Both the position numbers and the translations under genes were made by a program. A model generated the notes under the pieces. That model saw only the letters and a program-made list of their open reading frames with translations, made no database searches and was not told the origin of the DNA. From the NCBI RefSeq assembly GCF_041262585.1, contig NZ_JBGCBZ010000027.1:1-64000 (forward strand): a DNA stretch of 64,000 nt. The letters run 5' to 3'. Below, in pieces: positions 25,477-35,441 of this stretch. The stretch is from JAOEGB01 sp041262585. GTDB taxonomy: Bacteria; Actinomycetota; Actinomycetes; Streptosporangiales; Streptosporangiaceae. Numbering within the stretch: position 1 is the stretch's first letter; every line of letters starts with the position of its first letter.

Positions 25477-27285
25477 GTGCCCGCACATCAGAACGCGTCC
25501 GCCGCCGATCGGCCTCAGCCGCGCGGCCACAGCCGGAGGCAGGTGCTGCAAGGCGCCGTCACCGCCGGAGCCGGTGTCATGCTCGGCTCCGGTCTGCTGG
25601 ACCGCGTCGCGTCCGCCGCGTACGCCACCGTGGCGGAGTACGACGTCGTGGTGGTCGGTTCCGGCGCCGCGGGGATGACGGCAGCGCTCACGGCCGCAAA
25701 GCGAGGACTGCGGACCGTGGTGATCGAGAAGGCGCCCACCTTCGGCGGTTCGGCGGCCCGGTCGGGAGCCGGGATCTGGATCCCGTGCAACGAGGTCATC
25801 CTGGCCGCCGGCGTCCCCGACACCCCCACCAAGGCGGCGGCCTACCTCGCGAGCGTCGTGGGTAGCACGGTGCCCGCCGGCCGGCAGGCGGCCTTCCTCG
25901 CCAACGGCCCCGCCATGATCTCCTTCGTCATGAGGACCAGCCCGCTCCGGTTCCGGTGGATGGAGGGCTACTCCGACTACTATCCCGACCTGCCCGGCGG
26001 CATGCCGAAGGGGCGGTCCATCGAGCCCGACCAGCTCGACGGCACTGTCCTCGGCGCCGAGCTGGCTCATCTGAACCCGTCGTACATCCCCACTCCGGCC
26101 GGGACGGTGGTCTTCAGCGCGGACTACAAGTGGGTCACCCTCGCCGCGGTCAACGCCAAGGGCCTGGCGGTCTCCCTGGAGGGCGTCAGCAGATATACGA
26201 CGGCCGTGCTGCACGGGGAGAAACCCCTCACGATGGGTCAGGCCCTCGCCGGCGGGCTGCGCGCCGGGCTGCTGTCCGCCAACGTCCCGGTATGGCTGAA
26301 CACGCCGTTCGTCGACCTGCGATTCGACGGCAGCGGCCGCGTCACCGGGGTCGTCGTCGTGCGGAACGGCACGCAGACGCTGGTCAACGCCACCCGCGGA
26401 GTGATCATCGGCTCCGGCGGCTTCGAGCACAACCTCAGCATGCGTACGGAATTCCAGCGGCAGCCCGTCGGCACCGATTGGACGGTCGGCGCCAAGGAGA
26501 ACACCGGCGACGGCATCCAGGCGGGCCGGCGGGCCGGGGCGGCGCTGGATCTCATGGACGACGCGTGGTGGGGGCCGGCGATCCCGCTGCCGGACGAGCC
26601 GTACTTCTGCCTGGCCGAACGCACTCTGCCCGGCGGCATCATGGTCAACGGCGACGGCGTCCGGTTCGTCAACGAGGCCGCGCCGTACAGCGACGTGGTG
26701 CATGTGATGTACGACGGCAACACGACCGCGCCGGACATACCGGCATGGCTGGTCGTCGACCAGAACTACCGCAATCGCTATCTCTTCAGGGATGTGGCCC
26801 CCACACTGCCGCTGCCCGACGCGTGGTACCAGAGCGGAGCCGTCTACAAGGACTGGACGATCGAGGGGCTGGCGGCGAAGATCGGCGTTCCCCCTGCGGC
26901 CCTGCGCGGCACCGTGAGACGCTTCAACGGCTTCGCGCTGACCGGCAAGGACCTCGACTTCCACCGCGGTGACAGCGCGTACGACCACTACTACACCGAC
27001 CCGGCCGTCATGCCGAACTCCTGCCTCGCCCCGCTGTTGCTGCCGCCCTTCTACGCGTTCAAGATCGTTCCCGGCGATCTGGGCACGAAGGGCGGGATGC
27101 GCACGGACGCTCGGGCGCGCGTGCTGCGAGGGGACGGCTCGGTCATCCCGGGGCTGTACGCGGCGGGGAACGCCAGCGGCGCGGTCATGGGCCACAGCTA
27201 CGCGGGCGCCGGCTCCACCATCGGCCCGGCCATGACCTTCGGCTATGTGGCCGCGAACGACATCGCCGACTCCCCCGGAGCGTGA
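25477..27285 (+). CDS. FAD-dependent 3-ketosteroid dehydrogenase/fumarate-reductase-like oxidoreductase
   Basis: The 602-residue protein starts with a twin-arginine-type leader (HSRRQVLQGAVTAGAGVMLG) and continues with the FAD dinucleotide fold EYDVVVVGSGAAGMTAALTA and VIEKAPTFGGSAARSGAGIW. The C-terminal FAD motif is LYAAGNASGAVMGHSYAGAG. The overall pattern matches the KstD/fumarate reductase flavoprotein family, whose members desaturate 3-ketosteroid rings or reduce C=C bonds. A GTG at 25477 follows GAAGGG and is preferred; the in-frame ATG at 25384 sits on a TTGACA promoter-like sequence. The Tat leader implies export or periplasmic-side location. No other sterol genes are close. Confidence 0.85.
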   Translation: MPAHQNASAADRPQPRGHSRRQVLQGAVTAGAGVMLGSGLLDRVASAAYATVAEYDVVVVGSGAAGMTAALTAAKRGLRTVVIEKAPTFGGSAARSGAGIWIPCNEVILAAGVPDTPTKAAAYLASVVGSTVPAGRQAAFLANGPAMISFVMRTSPLRFRWMEGYSDYYPDLPGGMPKGRSIEPDQLDGTVLGAELAHLNPSYIPTPAGTVVFSADYKWVTLAAVNAKGLAVSLEGVSRYTTAVLHGEKPLTMGQALAGGLRAGLLSANVPVWLNTPFVDLRFDGSGRVTGVVVVRNGTQTLVNATRGVIIGSGGFEHNLSMRTEFQRQPVGTDWTVGAKENTGDGIQAGRRAGAALDLMDDAWWGPAIPLPDEPYFCLAERTLPGGIMVNGDGVRFVNEAAPYSDVVHVMYDGNTTAPDIPAWLVVDQNYRNRYLFRDVAPTLPLPDAWYQSGAVYKDWTIEGLAAKIGVPPAALRGTVRRFNGFALTGKDLDFHRGDSAYDHYYTDPAVMPNSCLAPLLLPPFYAFKIVPGDLGTKGGMRTDARARVLRGDGSVIPGLYAAGNASGAVMGHSYAGAGSTIGPAMTFGYVAANDIADSPGA

Positions 27286-27576
27286 CATCGTCGAATGCCG
27301 GGCACAAGGTCCGCGTCCTGGGCGAGAACGGCAAGTGCCTCGCCGGCACGGACGATTGCCGTAGCAAGCGGGTCAACATCGTGATCCAGGGCGGAAAGGT
27401 CATCTGGGCGAGCATGTACTAGTGGCCCGTCACTGAACCTCGGACGGAGCAGAACGCGGCGGTCGGCGCCTACGTGCGCCGGCGCAACGCCCAAGCCCAG
27501 CCAAAGACCAACTTCGCCGCCAGCTGACCGATCAGGAGCCGGACCAGTTACCCGGCCAAGGTTGCGTGACGAGCCA
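27286..27576. other. Gap with transposase-like and unknown fragments
   Basis: The + strand reads HKVRVLGENGKCLAGTDDCR and VNIVIQGGKVIWASMY, an unrecognised C-terminal piece. Further on, NAAVGAYVRRRNAQAQPKTN resembles the end of IS630-type transposases. Neither is an intact gene. Confidence 0.35.
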
Positions 27577-29094
27577 CTAGGTGGTGAGCTGCGCGGTGCG
27601 CCGTGGCATGAAGAGGATCGCGGCCACGATGAGCACCGCCACCACGACGAGCGCCTGGAAGACATGGTGGCTCGCCTCGTAGAGCGCCGCACGGATGAAG
27701 GACGCCGTGGGCGACTGCGCGGCCGAGCCCTTAGCGCCGAGCACGAGGCTGGTGGCGTCGACGCTGTCGGGCAGCCGGCCGGCCAGCGAGGCCGGCGGGT
27801 GGGCGAAGCTGTCGGCCAATGTGGCGTTGGAGATCGCTCCGAAGATCGCCGCCCCGACCGCGCTGCCGATCGAGCGGGAGAACATGTTGGTCGCGGTGAC
27901 GACGCCCCGGCGCTCCCATCCGACGACGGACTGGATGGCGACCATGGTGGGGCTGGAGGAGAGCCCCAGGCCGACGCCGACGACGAAGCATGCCGCCGCG
28001 ACCGTCCACACGTGCGTGTGCCGGGTGAGCAGCGCCCCGAGGACGGCGCCCACCACGACGAGGGCGCTGCCGATGACGGCCGTGTCCCGGAAGCCGATGC
28101 GCATGTAAAGGCGGCCCGAGAAGGTCGCCGCGAGGGGCCACCCGATGGTGAGCGCCGCCAGGGCGAAGCCGGCGACCAGGGCGCCCGTGCCGAGGACGCC
28201 CTCCACGAAGGTCGGCACGTACGAGCTGAGGCCGATCATGAGCGCGCCCACGCCGAAGCCCACGAAGTTGCCGCCCGTCAGCGTGCGGTGGCGGAACACC
28301 CACAGCGGCAGGATGGGCTCGGCCGCCCTGCGCTCCACGACGACGAACGCGGCGACCATGACGAGCCCCGCCGCGAAGATGAGCAGGCTGGGAACCGATG
28401 CCCAGCTCCACGCCACCCCGCCTTCGAGCAGGCCGAGGATGAGCAGGGAGGAGCCGGCGGTGAGCAGCGCCGCACCGACGTAGTCGATCCGGGGCGAGCT
28501 CCGCGTCACCCGCTCCCTGAAACGCCGGGCGAGCGTCCAGGCGGCGACGGCCCCGAGCGGCAGGTTGATGAAGAAGATCCAGCGCCACGAGAGGTACTCC
28601 GAGAAGAGGCCGCCGAGGGCGGGCCCCACCACGGCGGCGACCCCCCACACGCTGGCCACGTAGCCCTGCACCCGCGCCCGCTCCTCGACCGAGTAGAGGT
28701 CGCCGACCATCGTGATGCTCATGGGCTGGACGGCCCCGGCCCCGATGCCCTGCAGCGCGCGGAACGCGATGAGCGCCGGCATGCTCCAGGCCACGCCGCA
28801 CAGCACCGACCCGGCGAGGAACACGGCGATGCCGAAGAACATGACCGGCTTACGCCCGAAGATGTCGGCGAGCTTGCCGTACAGCGGCACCGTCACCGCC
28901 TGCGTGAGCAGGTAGATCGAGAACAGCCAGGGGAACTGGGAGAAGCCGCCCAAGTCCCGGACGACGGACGGCACCGCCGTGGCGATGATCGTGCTGTCCA
29001 GTGCCACCAGGCCGGTGCAGAGCATGATGGCGGCCAGCACCGGACCGCGCTCCGACCTGAGACCGATGCCCTTCGGGGTCGTTACCGTGGTCAC
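27577..29094 (-). CDS. MFS drug exporter, EmrB/QacA (DHA2, 14-TM) type
   Basis: The 505-residue protein has about 14 hydrophobic segments and DHA2 signatures: LVALDSTIIATAVPSVVRDL (motif D1), YGKLADIFGRKPVMFFG (motif A) and RALQGIGAGAVQPMSITMVG (motif B). GVAAVVGPALGGLFSEYLSW carries motif C, the antiporter signature. It should be a proton-driven efflux pump in the plasma membrane; the substrate is unknown. The start is a GTG (VTTVTTPKG). It is divergent from the next MFS gene and shares the 281-bp region between them. No TetR/MarR regulator is adjacent. Confidence 0.92.
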   Translation of the reverse strand: MTTVTTPKGIGLRSERGPVLAAIMLCTGLVALDSTIIATAVPSVVRDLGGFSQFPWLFSIYLLTQAVTVPLYGKLADIFGRKPVMFFGIAVFLAGSVLCGVAWSMPALIAFRALQGIGAGAVQPMSITMVGDLYSVEERARVQGYVASVWGVAAVVGPALGGLFSEYLSWRWIFFINLPLGAVAAWTLARRFRERVTRSSPRIDYVGAALLTAGSSLLILGLLEGGVAWSWASVPSLLIFAAGLVMVAAFVVVERRAAEPILPLWVFRHRTLTGGNFVGFGVGALMIGLSSYVPTFVEGVLGTGALVAGFALAALTIGWPLAATFSGRLYMRIGFRDTAVIGSALVVVGAVLGALLTRHTHVWTVAAACFVVGVGLGLSSSPTMVAIQSVVGWERRGVVTATNMFSRSIGSAVGAAIFGAISNATLADSFAHPPASLAGRLPDSVDATSLVLGAKGSAAQSPTASFIRAALYEASHHVFQALVVVAVLIVAAILFMPRRTAQLTT

Positions 29095-29375
29095 GTCGGA
29101 GAAGCTCCCTGTGTTCTCGAAGGCGTGCTGCCGAATGCCTGCCGAACGCCGGCCGTAGGGCGTGCTGCCGAAGGCTTGCGGTCGAGGGCCGGACGGCCCT
29201 GGAGGCAGGCCCCGTCCCGGGAGTATGCAACCGTCCGTTACCCCCATTACATTCCCGACTTATGTCCGGACCTGCGCCAATTGAGAGCAGCAGTGCCCCG
29301 AAATCCCGGTTGGACCGGTATGGAATGGTATTCGGCGTGACTGAGAGCGTTCGAGAGTTCGTCCGTCGGCATGCC

Positions 29376-30575
29376 ATGGACACCCGGCCACTGGCGACCC
29401 CCCACTATCGGCGGCTCCTGTTCGGCCAGACGCTCTCGTTCATCGGCTACCAGCTCACCGCCGTCGCGGTCAGCGCCCAGGTGTACGCGCTGACCCAGTC
29501 GTCGCTGTGGGTCGGGCTCCTCGGACCGGTCGCGCTCGTGCCCCTGATCGTCTTCGGCCTGTGGGGCGGCGCGATCGCCGACGCCGTGGACCGCCGCAAG
29601 CTGCTCCTCACCAGCTCGCTCATCAGCTGGAGCGCAACGCTGACGCTGCTGCTCAACGCGGTGTTCCTCGACAACGTCTGGCTGCTCATCGCCGCCGTGG
29701 CCGTACAGTCCACCGGGGTCGCGATCGCGTCGCCCACCCGCAACGCCATCATCCCGAGGCTGGTCCCGGCGCACCTGGTGCCGTCGGCCAACACGCTCAA
29801 CTTCACTCTGAGCAGTCTGGGCGCCGTCCTCGGCCCGCTGCTGGGCGGCGTCGTGCTCGCCGGCGGCGGGTACGGCATGGCCTACCTCATCGACGCCGTC
29901 CTGTTCAGCGCCAGCCTCTACGCCGCCGTACGGCTGCCGCGGCTCGAACCGCTCGGCGAGGCCGCCGCGCCGGGCCTCCGGGCGGTGGCCGACGGGTTGC
30001 GCTACATTATCGCCAGCCCGATCGTGCTGATGTCGTTCGTCGTGGACATCATCGCCATGGCTTTCGCGCTGCCGCGCGCTCTCTATCCCGAGCTCACCGC
30101 CACCCGTTTCGGCGGCTCGGCCGTGGCCTTCGGCTGGCTGTCCGCGAGTGTGGCGCTCGGAGCGGTCATCGGGGGCGTGTTCTCCGGGTGGGTGGGCCGG
30201 GTCCGCAGGCAGGGCATGGCGCTGATCTTCGTGATCGCGCTGTGGGGGCTCACGGTGGCCGCGGCCGGGCTGGCGTCACAACTCTGGCTCGTCGTCGCCC
30301 TGCTCGCGGCGGGCGGCTTCACCGACCTCATCTCGGCCGTGTGGCGGCAGACGATCCTCCAGACGTACGCCCCCGACGACATGCGGGGGCGTCTCCAGGG
30401 TGTCTTCTTCGTCGTGGTGGCGGGCGGCCCGAGGCTGGGCGACATCAGAGCGGGAGCGACGGCCGCGGCGTTCGGCCTGGTGCCCGCGTGGGTCGGCGGC
30501 GGCCTTCTCTGCGCCCTCACCGTGCTCGTCGTCGGTCTTTCCGTCCCGGCTTTCCGCCGATACCAGCCACGTTAG
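29376..30575 (+). CDS. MFS exporter, EntS-like
   Basis: This 399-residue, roughly 12-TM protein begins MDTRPLATPHYRRLLFGQTL and SFIGYQLTAVAVSAQVYALT, a start typical of the enterobactin-exporter-like (EntS) MFS family. It also shows GGAIADAVDRRKLLLTSSLI (motif A) and LGAVLGPLLGGVVLAGGGYG. Such proteins export siderophores or other small molecules. ATG 29376 is chosen because upstream in-frame codons (back to 29262, including GTG 29337) have low third-position GC. No siderophore genes are in the window. A hairpin terminator follows. Confidence 0.85.
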   Translation: MDTRPLATPHYRRLLFGQTLSFIGYQLTAVAVSAQVYALTQSSLWVGLLGPVALVPLIVFGLWGGAIADAVDRRKLLLTSSLISWSATLTLLLNAVFLDNVWLLIAAVAVQSTGVAIASPTRNAIIPRLVPAHLVPSANTLNFTLSSLGAVLGPLLGGVVLAGGGYGMAYLIDAVLFSASLYAAVRLPRLEPLGEAAAPGLRAVADGLRYIIASPIVLMSFVVDIIAMAFALPRALYPELTATRFGGSAVAFGWLSASVALGAVIGGVFSGWVGRVRRQGMALIFVIALWGLTVAAAGLASQLWLVVALLAAGGFTDLISAVWRQTILQTYAPDDMRGRLQGVFFVVVAGGPRLGDIRAGATAAAFGLVPAWVGGGLLCALTVLVVGLSVPAFRRYQPR

Positions 30576-30602
30576 CCGTACCGGCCGCGGGCGACATACG
30601 AA

Positions 30603-30634
30603 GGGGCGTAAGCCGCGTGTGCGGCTCACGCCCC
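30603..30634. terminator. Bidirectional terminator hairpin
   Basis: Arms GGGGCGTAAGCCGC (30603-30616) and GCGGCTCACGCCCC (30621-30634) pair with one mismatch around loop GTGT. It lies between the convergent MFS and fasciclin genes. Confidence 0.78.
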
Positions 30635-30658
30635 CATCGTCCGCCCTCGGCTTAGGCT

Positions 30659-31378
30659 TCAGGACGGCGTCGGCGACGATGTCGGCGACGGCGTCCCCGC
30701 CGTGGGCTTCAGGACGGTGTCGACGATGTAGACGGTGGCGTTGCGGGTGCGCAGCCCTCCGCAGACCACGGTGGCGTCGTTGACCTTGAAGGTCTCACCT
30801 GAGCGGCTCGTGGTGATCGTGCCGCCCTGCAGAGTGGTGAAGCTGCCGTGCTCCAGGTCGGCCGGCGTCTTCCGGCCCTTGACCACATGATTGGCCAGGA
30901 TGGTGCTCAGAGCCTGCCTGTCGGCCAGGATCTTGTCGAGCTGATTCTTGGGAATCTTGTTGAAGGCGTCGTTGCTGGGCGCGAAGACCGTGATGTCCTC
31001 CGCGGAGTTCAGCGTCTGCACCACACCCGCCTTCTGCGCCGCGGTGGCCAGAGTGGACAGGGTCGGAATGTGCGAGAGGGCGGTGCCCACCGGCTCGTTC
31101 GCCAGCTCGGCCGGGCTGCCCGGACCCGAGGACGGCAAGGCGGCGCACCCCGGCCCGACGGGCGACGCGGACTCCGACGCCGTGGCCGTGGGGCTGGTCT
31201 CGGGCGACGCCGCACCTGTCGGAGACTCTTCAGCGGTTGGAGTGACTTCGGGCGCGGGACTGACCGTCGCCCGGGCGACGGCCGCGCCGGCTCCACTGCT
31301 GTAGGTGCCGGCGCCGTATGCCGTCGTGAACGATACGGCGACCGCCGCGACCGATAGAGCGAGAAGACGATTGTTCAT
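30659..31378 (-). CDS. Secreted fasciclin-domain protein
   Basis: The 239-residue protein has a Sec signal peptide (LLALSVAAVAVSFTTAYGAG), a low-complexity Pro/Thr/Ser/Glu linker (about 35-85), and one fasciclin domain (about 90-230). The FAS1 motifs are present: LATAAQKAGVVQTLNSAEDI, TVFAPSNDAFNKIP and ILANHVVKGRKTPADL. The tail TAGTPSPTSSPTPS is again Ser/Thr/Pro-rich. Fasciclin domains mediate cell-surface adhesion; in actinobacteria they resemble the MPT70/MPB83 antigens. It is probably released or loosely surface-bound, since no lipobox is seen. Confidence 0.9.
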   Translation of the reverse strand: MNNRLLALSVAAVAVSFTTAYGAGTYSSGAGAAVARATVSPAPEVTPTAEESPTGAASPETSPTATASESASPVGPGCAALPSSGPGSPAELANEPVGTALSHIPTLSTLATAAQKAGVVQTLNSAEDITVFAPSNDAFNKIPKNQLDKILADRQALSTILANHVVKGRKTPADLEHGSFTTLQGGTITTSRSGETFKVNDATVVCGGLRTRNATVYIVDTVLKPTAGTPSPTSSPTPS

Positions 31379-31773
31379 GGCGTCTGTCCCCTTTGCGTGT
31401 CCTGATGGTCGGCGGGCACACGGTTAGAAGCAGGGCAAAGCCGGTGACGTCGGTTGATCGGACTCTCCGGCGGCCATGCGCGAAATAGAGCTCCAACCGG
31501 CATTCGAACCCCCGCGACCCGGTTGCTGGCGTTGGTCGGATGCCGCGCGCAGGCCCCCCTCCCCGCATCGGATGCGCGGCACACCCACTTGGAGTATTCC
31601 CGAGAGTCAAACGTCGCCAACCACAATCCACAGGGGACAGCCCTCAGCCCGTTCACTTGTCTACAGCGGAGATTCGCCAGTCGTTCACCGGAAGTGTCGC
31701 ACCGCGTCGTCGAACTGCCATGCGGAGGCACTGGGATTCAGCCGTCCGTCGCGTGAGTTCTGGGAGGGCTGGA
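31379..31773. other. Divergent intergenic region
   Basis: This 395-bp region carries the promoters of the fasciclin gene and the metallophosphoesterase-like gene. No RNA, repeat or further gene stands out. A GGGAGGG ribosome-binding site lies just before 31774. Confidence 0.45.
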
Positions 31774-32778
31774 ATGCGCAGAACATTGGCTGTAGCGGCC
31801 GTGGGCGCGTTGGTGATGCTGGGCGGGACGCTCACCGCCAACGCCAGTGGCGACTCGAAGCGGGGTGACGACCACGAGGGGTCGAACCGCGCCTACGAGA
31901 TCGCGCTCATCGGAGACGCGCCGTACGGCGACACCGGGCGAGTTCAGTTCCCCCGGGTGATCGACGAAATCAACGCGAACCACCGCCTGGCGTTCACCGT
32001 GTTCGACGGCGACATCAAGAACGGCAGCGAGCGCTGTGACCAACCGCAGTACGACCTGGCCGTGAAGAACTTCGCTTCCTTCCGCCGACCGCTCGTCTAC
32101 GTCCCCGGCGACAACGAGTGGACCGACTGCGACCGGCCGAGCAACGGGAGCTACGACCCGAACGAGCGCCTCGCCCTCATCCGCCGTACGTTCGCCGCAA
32201 CCCCCGACTCGCTCGGCCAGCGGACGCTGAAGCTGGAGCGCCAGACCCCCGCCTATCCCGAGAACGTGCGATGGCAGTACGGCGCGGTCACCTACGTCGG
32301 CCTCAACATCCCGGGCAGCGACAACAACGCTCCGCAGTTCGACGCGAGCGGCAAGCAGATCGACGGCGACCAGGCGGAGTACACCGCGCGCAACGCGGCC
32401 AACCTGGAGTGGCTCGACCGCGGCTTCGCCGCCGCCCGCGAGGCCGGGTCGAAGGCGGTCGTGGTCGTCCTCCAGGCCGACATGTGGACCGACGAGCCGA
32501 CCGCTCACTTCGCGGACACCAAGCGCAAGCTGGCCCAGCTCTCCATCGCCTTCCCCGGGCAGGTCCTGCTGGTCAACGGCGACACGCACGTCTTCAAGGT
32601 CGACAAGCCGCTGACCGACGCGAAGAACCAGGTCATCCAGAACGTCACGCGGGTGCAGACCTTCGGGAGCGCGCAGAACCACTGGGTGAGCGCGGAGATC
32701 GACCCGAAGGACCCCGAGGTCTTCACCTTCCACGAGCACATCGTGGCGGCGAACCTGCCGACCTACGTCAGCCCCTGA
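31774..32778 (+). CDS. Secreted metallophosphoesterase-like protein
   Basis: This 334-residue protein has a cleavable signal peptide (TLAVAAVGALVMLGGTLTANA). The calcineurin-like core shows metal-site motifs in altered form: ALIGDAPYG (in place of DxH), VFDGDIKNG (GD), VYVPGDNEWTDC (GDNE, the GNH/GNHD position), and late His residues in LVNGDTHVFKVD. The last motif matches the GHTH position of the superfamily. It should act outside the cell on a phosphoester, but the substitution at the first metal site makes activity uncertain. It precedes another secreted phosphoesterase-family gene on the same strand, 164 bp away. Confidence 0.8.
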   Translation: MRRTLAVAAVGALVMLGGTLTANASGDSKRGDDHEGSNRAYEIALIGDAPYGDTGRVQFPRVIDEINANHRLAFTVFDGDIKNGSERCDQPQYDLAVKNFASFRRPLVYVPGDNEWTDCDRPSNGSYDPNERLALIRRTFAATPDSLGQRTLKLERQTPAYPENVRWQYGAVTYVGLNIPGSDNNAPQFDASGKQIDGDQAEYTARNAANLEWLDRGFAAAREAGSKAVVVVLQADMWTDEPTAHFADTKRKLAQLSIAFPGQVLLVNGDTHVFKVDKPLTDAKNQVIQNVTRVQTFGSAQNHWVSAEIDPKDPEVFTFHEHIVAANLPTYVSP

Positions 32779-32942
32779 CGTCGGCACCGGCCTCCCAGCG
32801 TCACCCCGTTGGAGGTCCCTCCCACCACACGATGCCCCCGAGTACGCCCCCGAGTATCCGCTCCAGGTCAGCTTTGGTTTAACTGGGAGTACGCGGCGGC
32901 TCCGGGCGTGTAGCGTCCGGCGGTGGTCAGGAGGGACCACCC

Positions 32943-35438
32943 ATGAAGAGTGCCAGGCAACGGCTCATCACCCTGGTCGCGGCCGCCGTCATGCTGGTCG
33001 GCGGCGGCGTCGCGTACGGCGTCGTGAGCGGGAACGTGGGTCCGCAGGGCGACGGCACCGCCGTCACCCCCGTCGGCTTCCGCGTCACCCCGGCGGGCGT
33101 CCAGGTCGGCCTGGACGTGCTGCCGCTCGCCTCGGCGCTCTCGCCCGACGGCTCCACCCTGCTGGTGACCAACAACGGCCAGGGCGCCCAGTCGCTCCAG
33201 CTCATCGACACCGCGACGAGCAAGGTCACGCAGACCCTGTCGTACGACACGCCCGAAGCGCTGTACGTGGGCGTGGCCTGGAGCCCTGACGGCACCCGCG
33301 CGTACGCCAGCGCCGGGGGCAACAACAAGATCCGCGTGTTCACCGTGTCGGCGGGGCGGCTCACGGAGACGGATTCCCTGGAGCTGCCCGCCCGGAGCCC
33401 GGCCGGAAAGAAGATCAACATGTTCCCGGCCGGGCTGGCCGTCTCGCCCGACGGCACAACGCTCTACGTCGCGGACCAGCTCGCGGACGCCTTCTCCGTC
33501 ATCGACGTCGCGACCGGCTCCGTCACATCGACGGCTGTGGGGCACAACCCCTACGGCGTCACGCTGTCGAGGGACGGCGCCACGGCGTACGTTACCAACC
33601 AGGGCGACACGACGGTCAGCGTGGTCGACGTAGGCCAGGGCGGACCGGGCGGACCGGTCGTGACGGCCACCGTCCAGGTCGGCACGCATCCGAACAAGGC
33701 CGTGCTCGACCGGTCCGGGGAGCGGCTCTACGTCGCGGCGGCCGACAGCGACGAGGTCGACGTGATCGACACGGTGAAGAACCAGATGGAGAGCCGAATC
33801 GACGTCCGGCCTCACCGTGGGGCCGAGATCGGCGGTAATCCGGTCGCCGTCGCCCTCTCCGGCGACGAGCGGATGCTCTACGTCGCCAACTCGGGCAACA
33901 ACGACGTGGCCGTGATCGACGTACGGCAGGGCCGGGTGCTCGGCCTCATCCCCACAGGTTGGTATCCCACGTCGATCCAGGTCATCGGCGACCGGCTGCT
34001 CGTCACCAACGCCAAGGGGCTCGGGGCCGGGCCGAACGACGGCCCCGGGCACCCGGATCCCCACGCCTCGACCTCTCCTGACCAGTACATCGGATCGATG
34101 ATCAAGGGAACGCTGTCGCTCATCCCCGGAGTGACGGACCCGGCCCGGCTCGCCGCGTGGTCACGGCAGGTCGCCGCCAACAACGGGAGCTCCGGCAACG
34201 GGAGGTCGGACAGCGGGAGAACGCGCGCCTCCGCTCCCAGCGCCGTCATCCCCCTTCACCCCGGAGGGCCGACGCCGATCAAGCACGTCATCTACGTCGT
34301 CCGGGAGAACCGCACCTATGACCAGGTCCTGGGGAGCCTGGGCAAGGGGAACGGCGATCCCGGCCTCAACCTCTTCGGGGAGTCGTCCGCCCCGAACACC
34401 CGCGAGCTGGCCCGCCGGTTCGTGACGCTCGACAACTTCTACGCCGACGCGGAGATCAGCGCCCAGGGCTGGAACTGGTCGACGGCGGCGAATTCCAACG
34501 CCTACACCGAGCAGACGTGGCCGGCGGGCTACTCGGAACGGAACCATCCCTACGACTGGGAGGGGGGCAACCCGGCGACGGCTCCCAACCGGGACTATCG
34601 GGACGCCTATATCTGGAACCGGCTCTCCGACGCCGGCGTGTCCTACCGGAACTACGGCTTCTACACCTCCAGCAAGGGCGTGACCGACCCGATCGATCCC
34701 GACCTGGCGGGCAACACCGACCCGGCCTTCGCGGGGTTCGACATGAAGAAGCCCGATCACTGCGAAGCGGGGACGGGCCGCATGTGCGAGTGGCTCAGGG
34801 AGTTCCGCGCCTACGAGGAGAACGGGAACCTCCCGGACGTCGAGCTCGTCCGGCTCGGCAACGATCACACGGCGGCCACGCGCCCCGGCGCGCCGACGCC
34901 GGAGGCGTGCGTCGCCGACAACGACTACGCCGTCGGCCAACTGGTGGAGGCGGTGTCGCACTCCCGATACTGGGCCGAAACGGCGATCTTCGTGGTGGAG
35001 GACGACGCCCAGAACGGCCCCGACCACATCGACGCCCACCGGACCGTGGCCCTGGTCGTGAGCCCGTACAGCCAGATGGGACGGGTCGACTCGACCTTCT
35101 ACAGCACGGTGTCGATGTTGCACACCATCGAGCTGATCGCCGGGATCCGGCCGATGACCCAGTTCGACGCCTATGCCACCCCCATGACCGCGTCGTTCAC
35201 CGGCCGGCCCGACGCCCGGCCGTACGACGCGCTGCTGCCCGCCCAGCCGTTCGACGAGAAGAACCCGGCGGACGCGCCGATGGCGGGCGTCTCGGCGAAG
35301 CAGAACCTGACCCACGAGGATCGGATCGACGAGGTGACCTTCAACGAGGCCATCTGGCAGAGCGTGAAGGGACCCGGCTCCCGGATGCCGGCCCCGGTGC
35401 ACCGCCTCCCCGGGCCCGGCGCCGAGGAGGATGACTGA
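32943..35438 (+). CDS. Secreted YncE-like beta-propeller fused to a PF04185-type phosphoesterase
   Basis: The 831-residue protein has a signal peptide (ITLVAAAVMLVGGGVAYGVV), then a seven-bladed YncE/YVTN propeller (about 40-360) with repeated SPDGTxxYVAN-type strands. From about residue 440 it has an alkaline-phosphatase-superfamily phosphoesterase domain: IKHVIYVVRENRTYDQVLGS, TLDNFYADAEISAQGWNWST and IFVVEDDAQNGPDHIDAHRT. The ENRTYDQ and EDDxQNGxDHxDxHR motifs are typical of acid-phosphatase/phospholipase-C-like enzymes fused to propellers. It probably acts extracellularly on phosphoesters. The DUF4326 gene begins three bases after its stop codon, suggesting co-transcription. Confidence 0.9.
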   Translation: MKSARQRLITLVAAAVMLVGGGVAYGVVSGNVGPQGDGTAVTPVGFRVTPAGVQVGLDVLPLASALSPDGSTLLVTNNGQGAQSLQLIDTATSKVTQTLSYDTPEALYVGVAWSPDGTRAYASAGGNNKIRVFTVSAGRLTETDSLELPARSPAGKKINMFPAGLAVSPDGTTLYVADQLADAFSVIDVATGSVTSTAVGHNPYGVTLSRDGATAYVTNQGDTTVSVVDVGQGGPGGPVVTATVQVGTHPNKAVLDRSGERLYVAAADSDEVDVIDTVKNQMESRIDVRPHRGAEIGGNPVAVALSGDERMLYVANSGNNDVAVIDVRQGRVLGLIPTGWYPTSIQVIGDRLLVTNAKGLGAGPNDGPGHPDPHASTSPDQYIGSMIKGTLSLIPGVTDPARLAAWSRQVAANNGSSGNGRSDSGRTRASAPSAVIPLHPGGPTPIKHVIYVVRENRTYDQVLGSLGKGNGDPGLNLFGESSAPNTRELARRFVTLDNFYADAEISAQGWNWSTAANSNAYTEQTWPAGYSERNHPYDWEGGNPATAPNRDYRDAYIWNRLSDAGVSYRNYGFYTSSKGVTDPIDPDLAGNTDPAFAGFDMKKPDHCEAGTGRMCEWLREFRAYEENGNLPDVELVRLGNDHTAATRPGAPTPEACVADNDYAVGQLVEAVSHSRYWAETAIFVVEDDAQNGPDHIDAHRTVALVVSPYSQMGRVDSTFYSTVSMLHTIELIAGIRPMTQFDAYATPMTASFTGRPDARPYDALLPAQPFDEKNPADAPMAGVSAKQNLTHEDRIDEVTFNEAIWQSVKGPGSRMPAPVHRLPGPGAEEDD

Positions 35439-35441
35439 GCC

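Noticed and set aside
31470..31560. Possible tRNA on the minus strand with a GGTTCGAAT-like loop
   Set aside because: The flanking bases do not form a T-stem, and no acceptor or D-arm could be paired.
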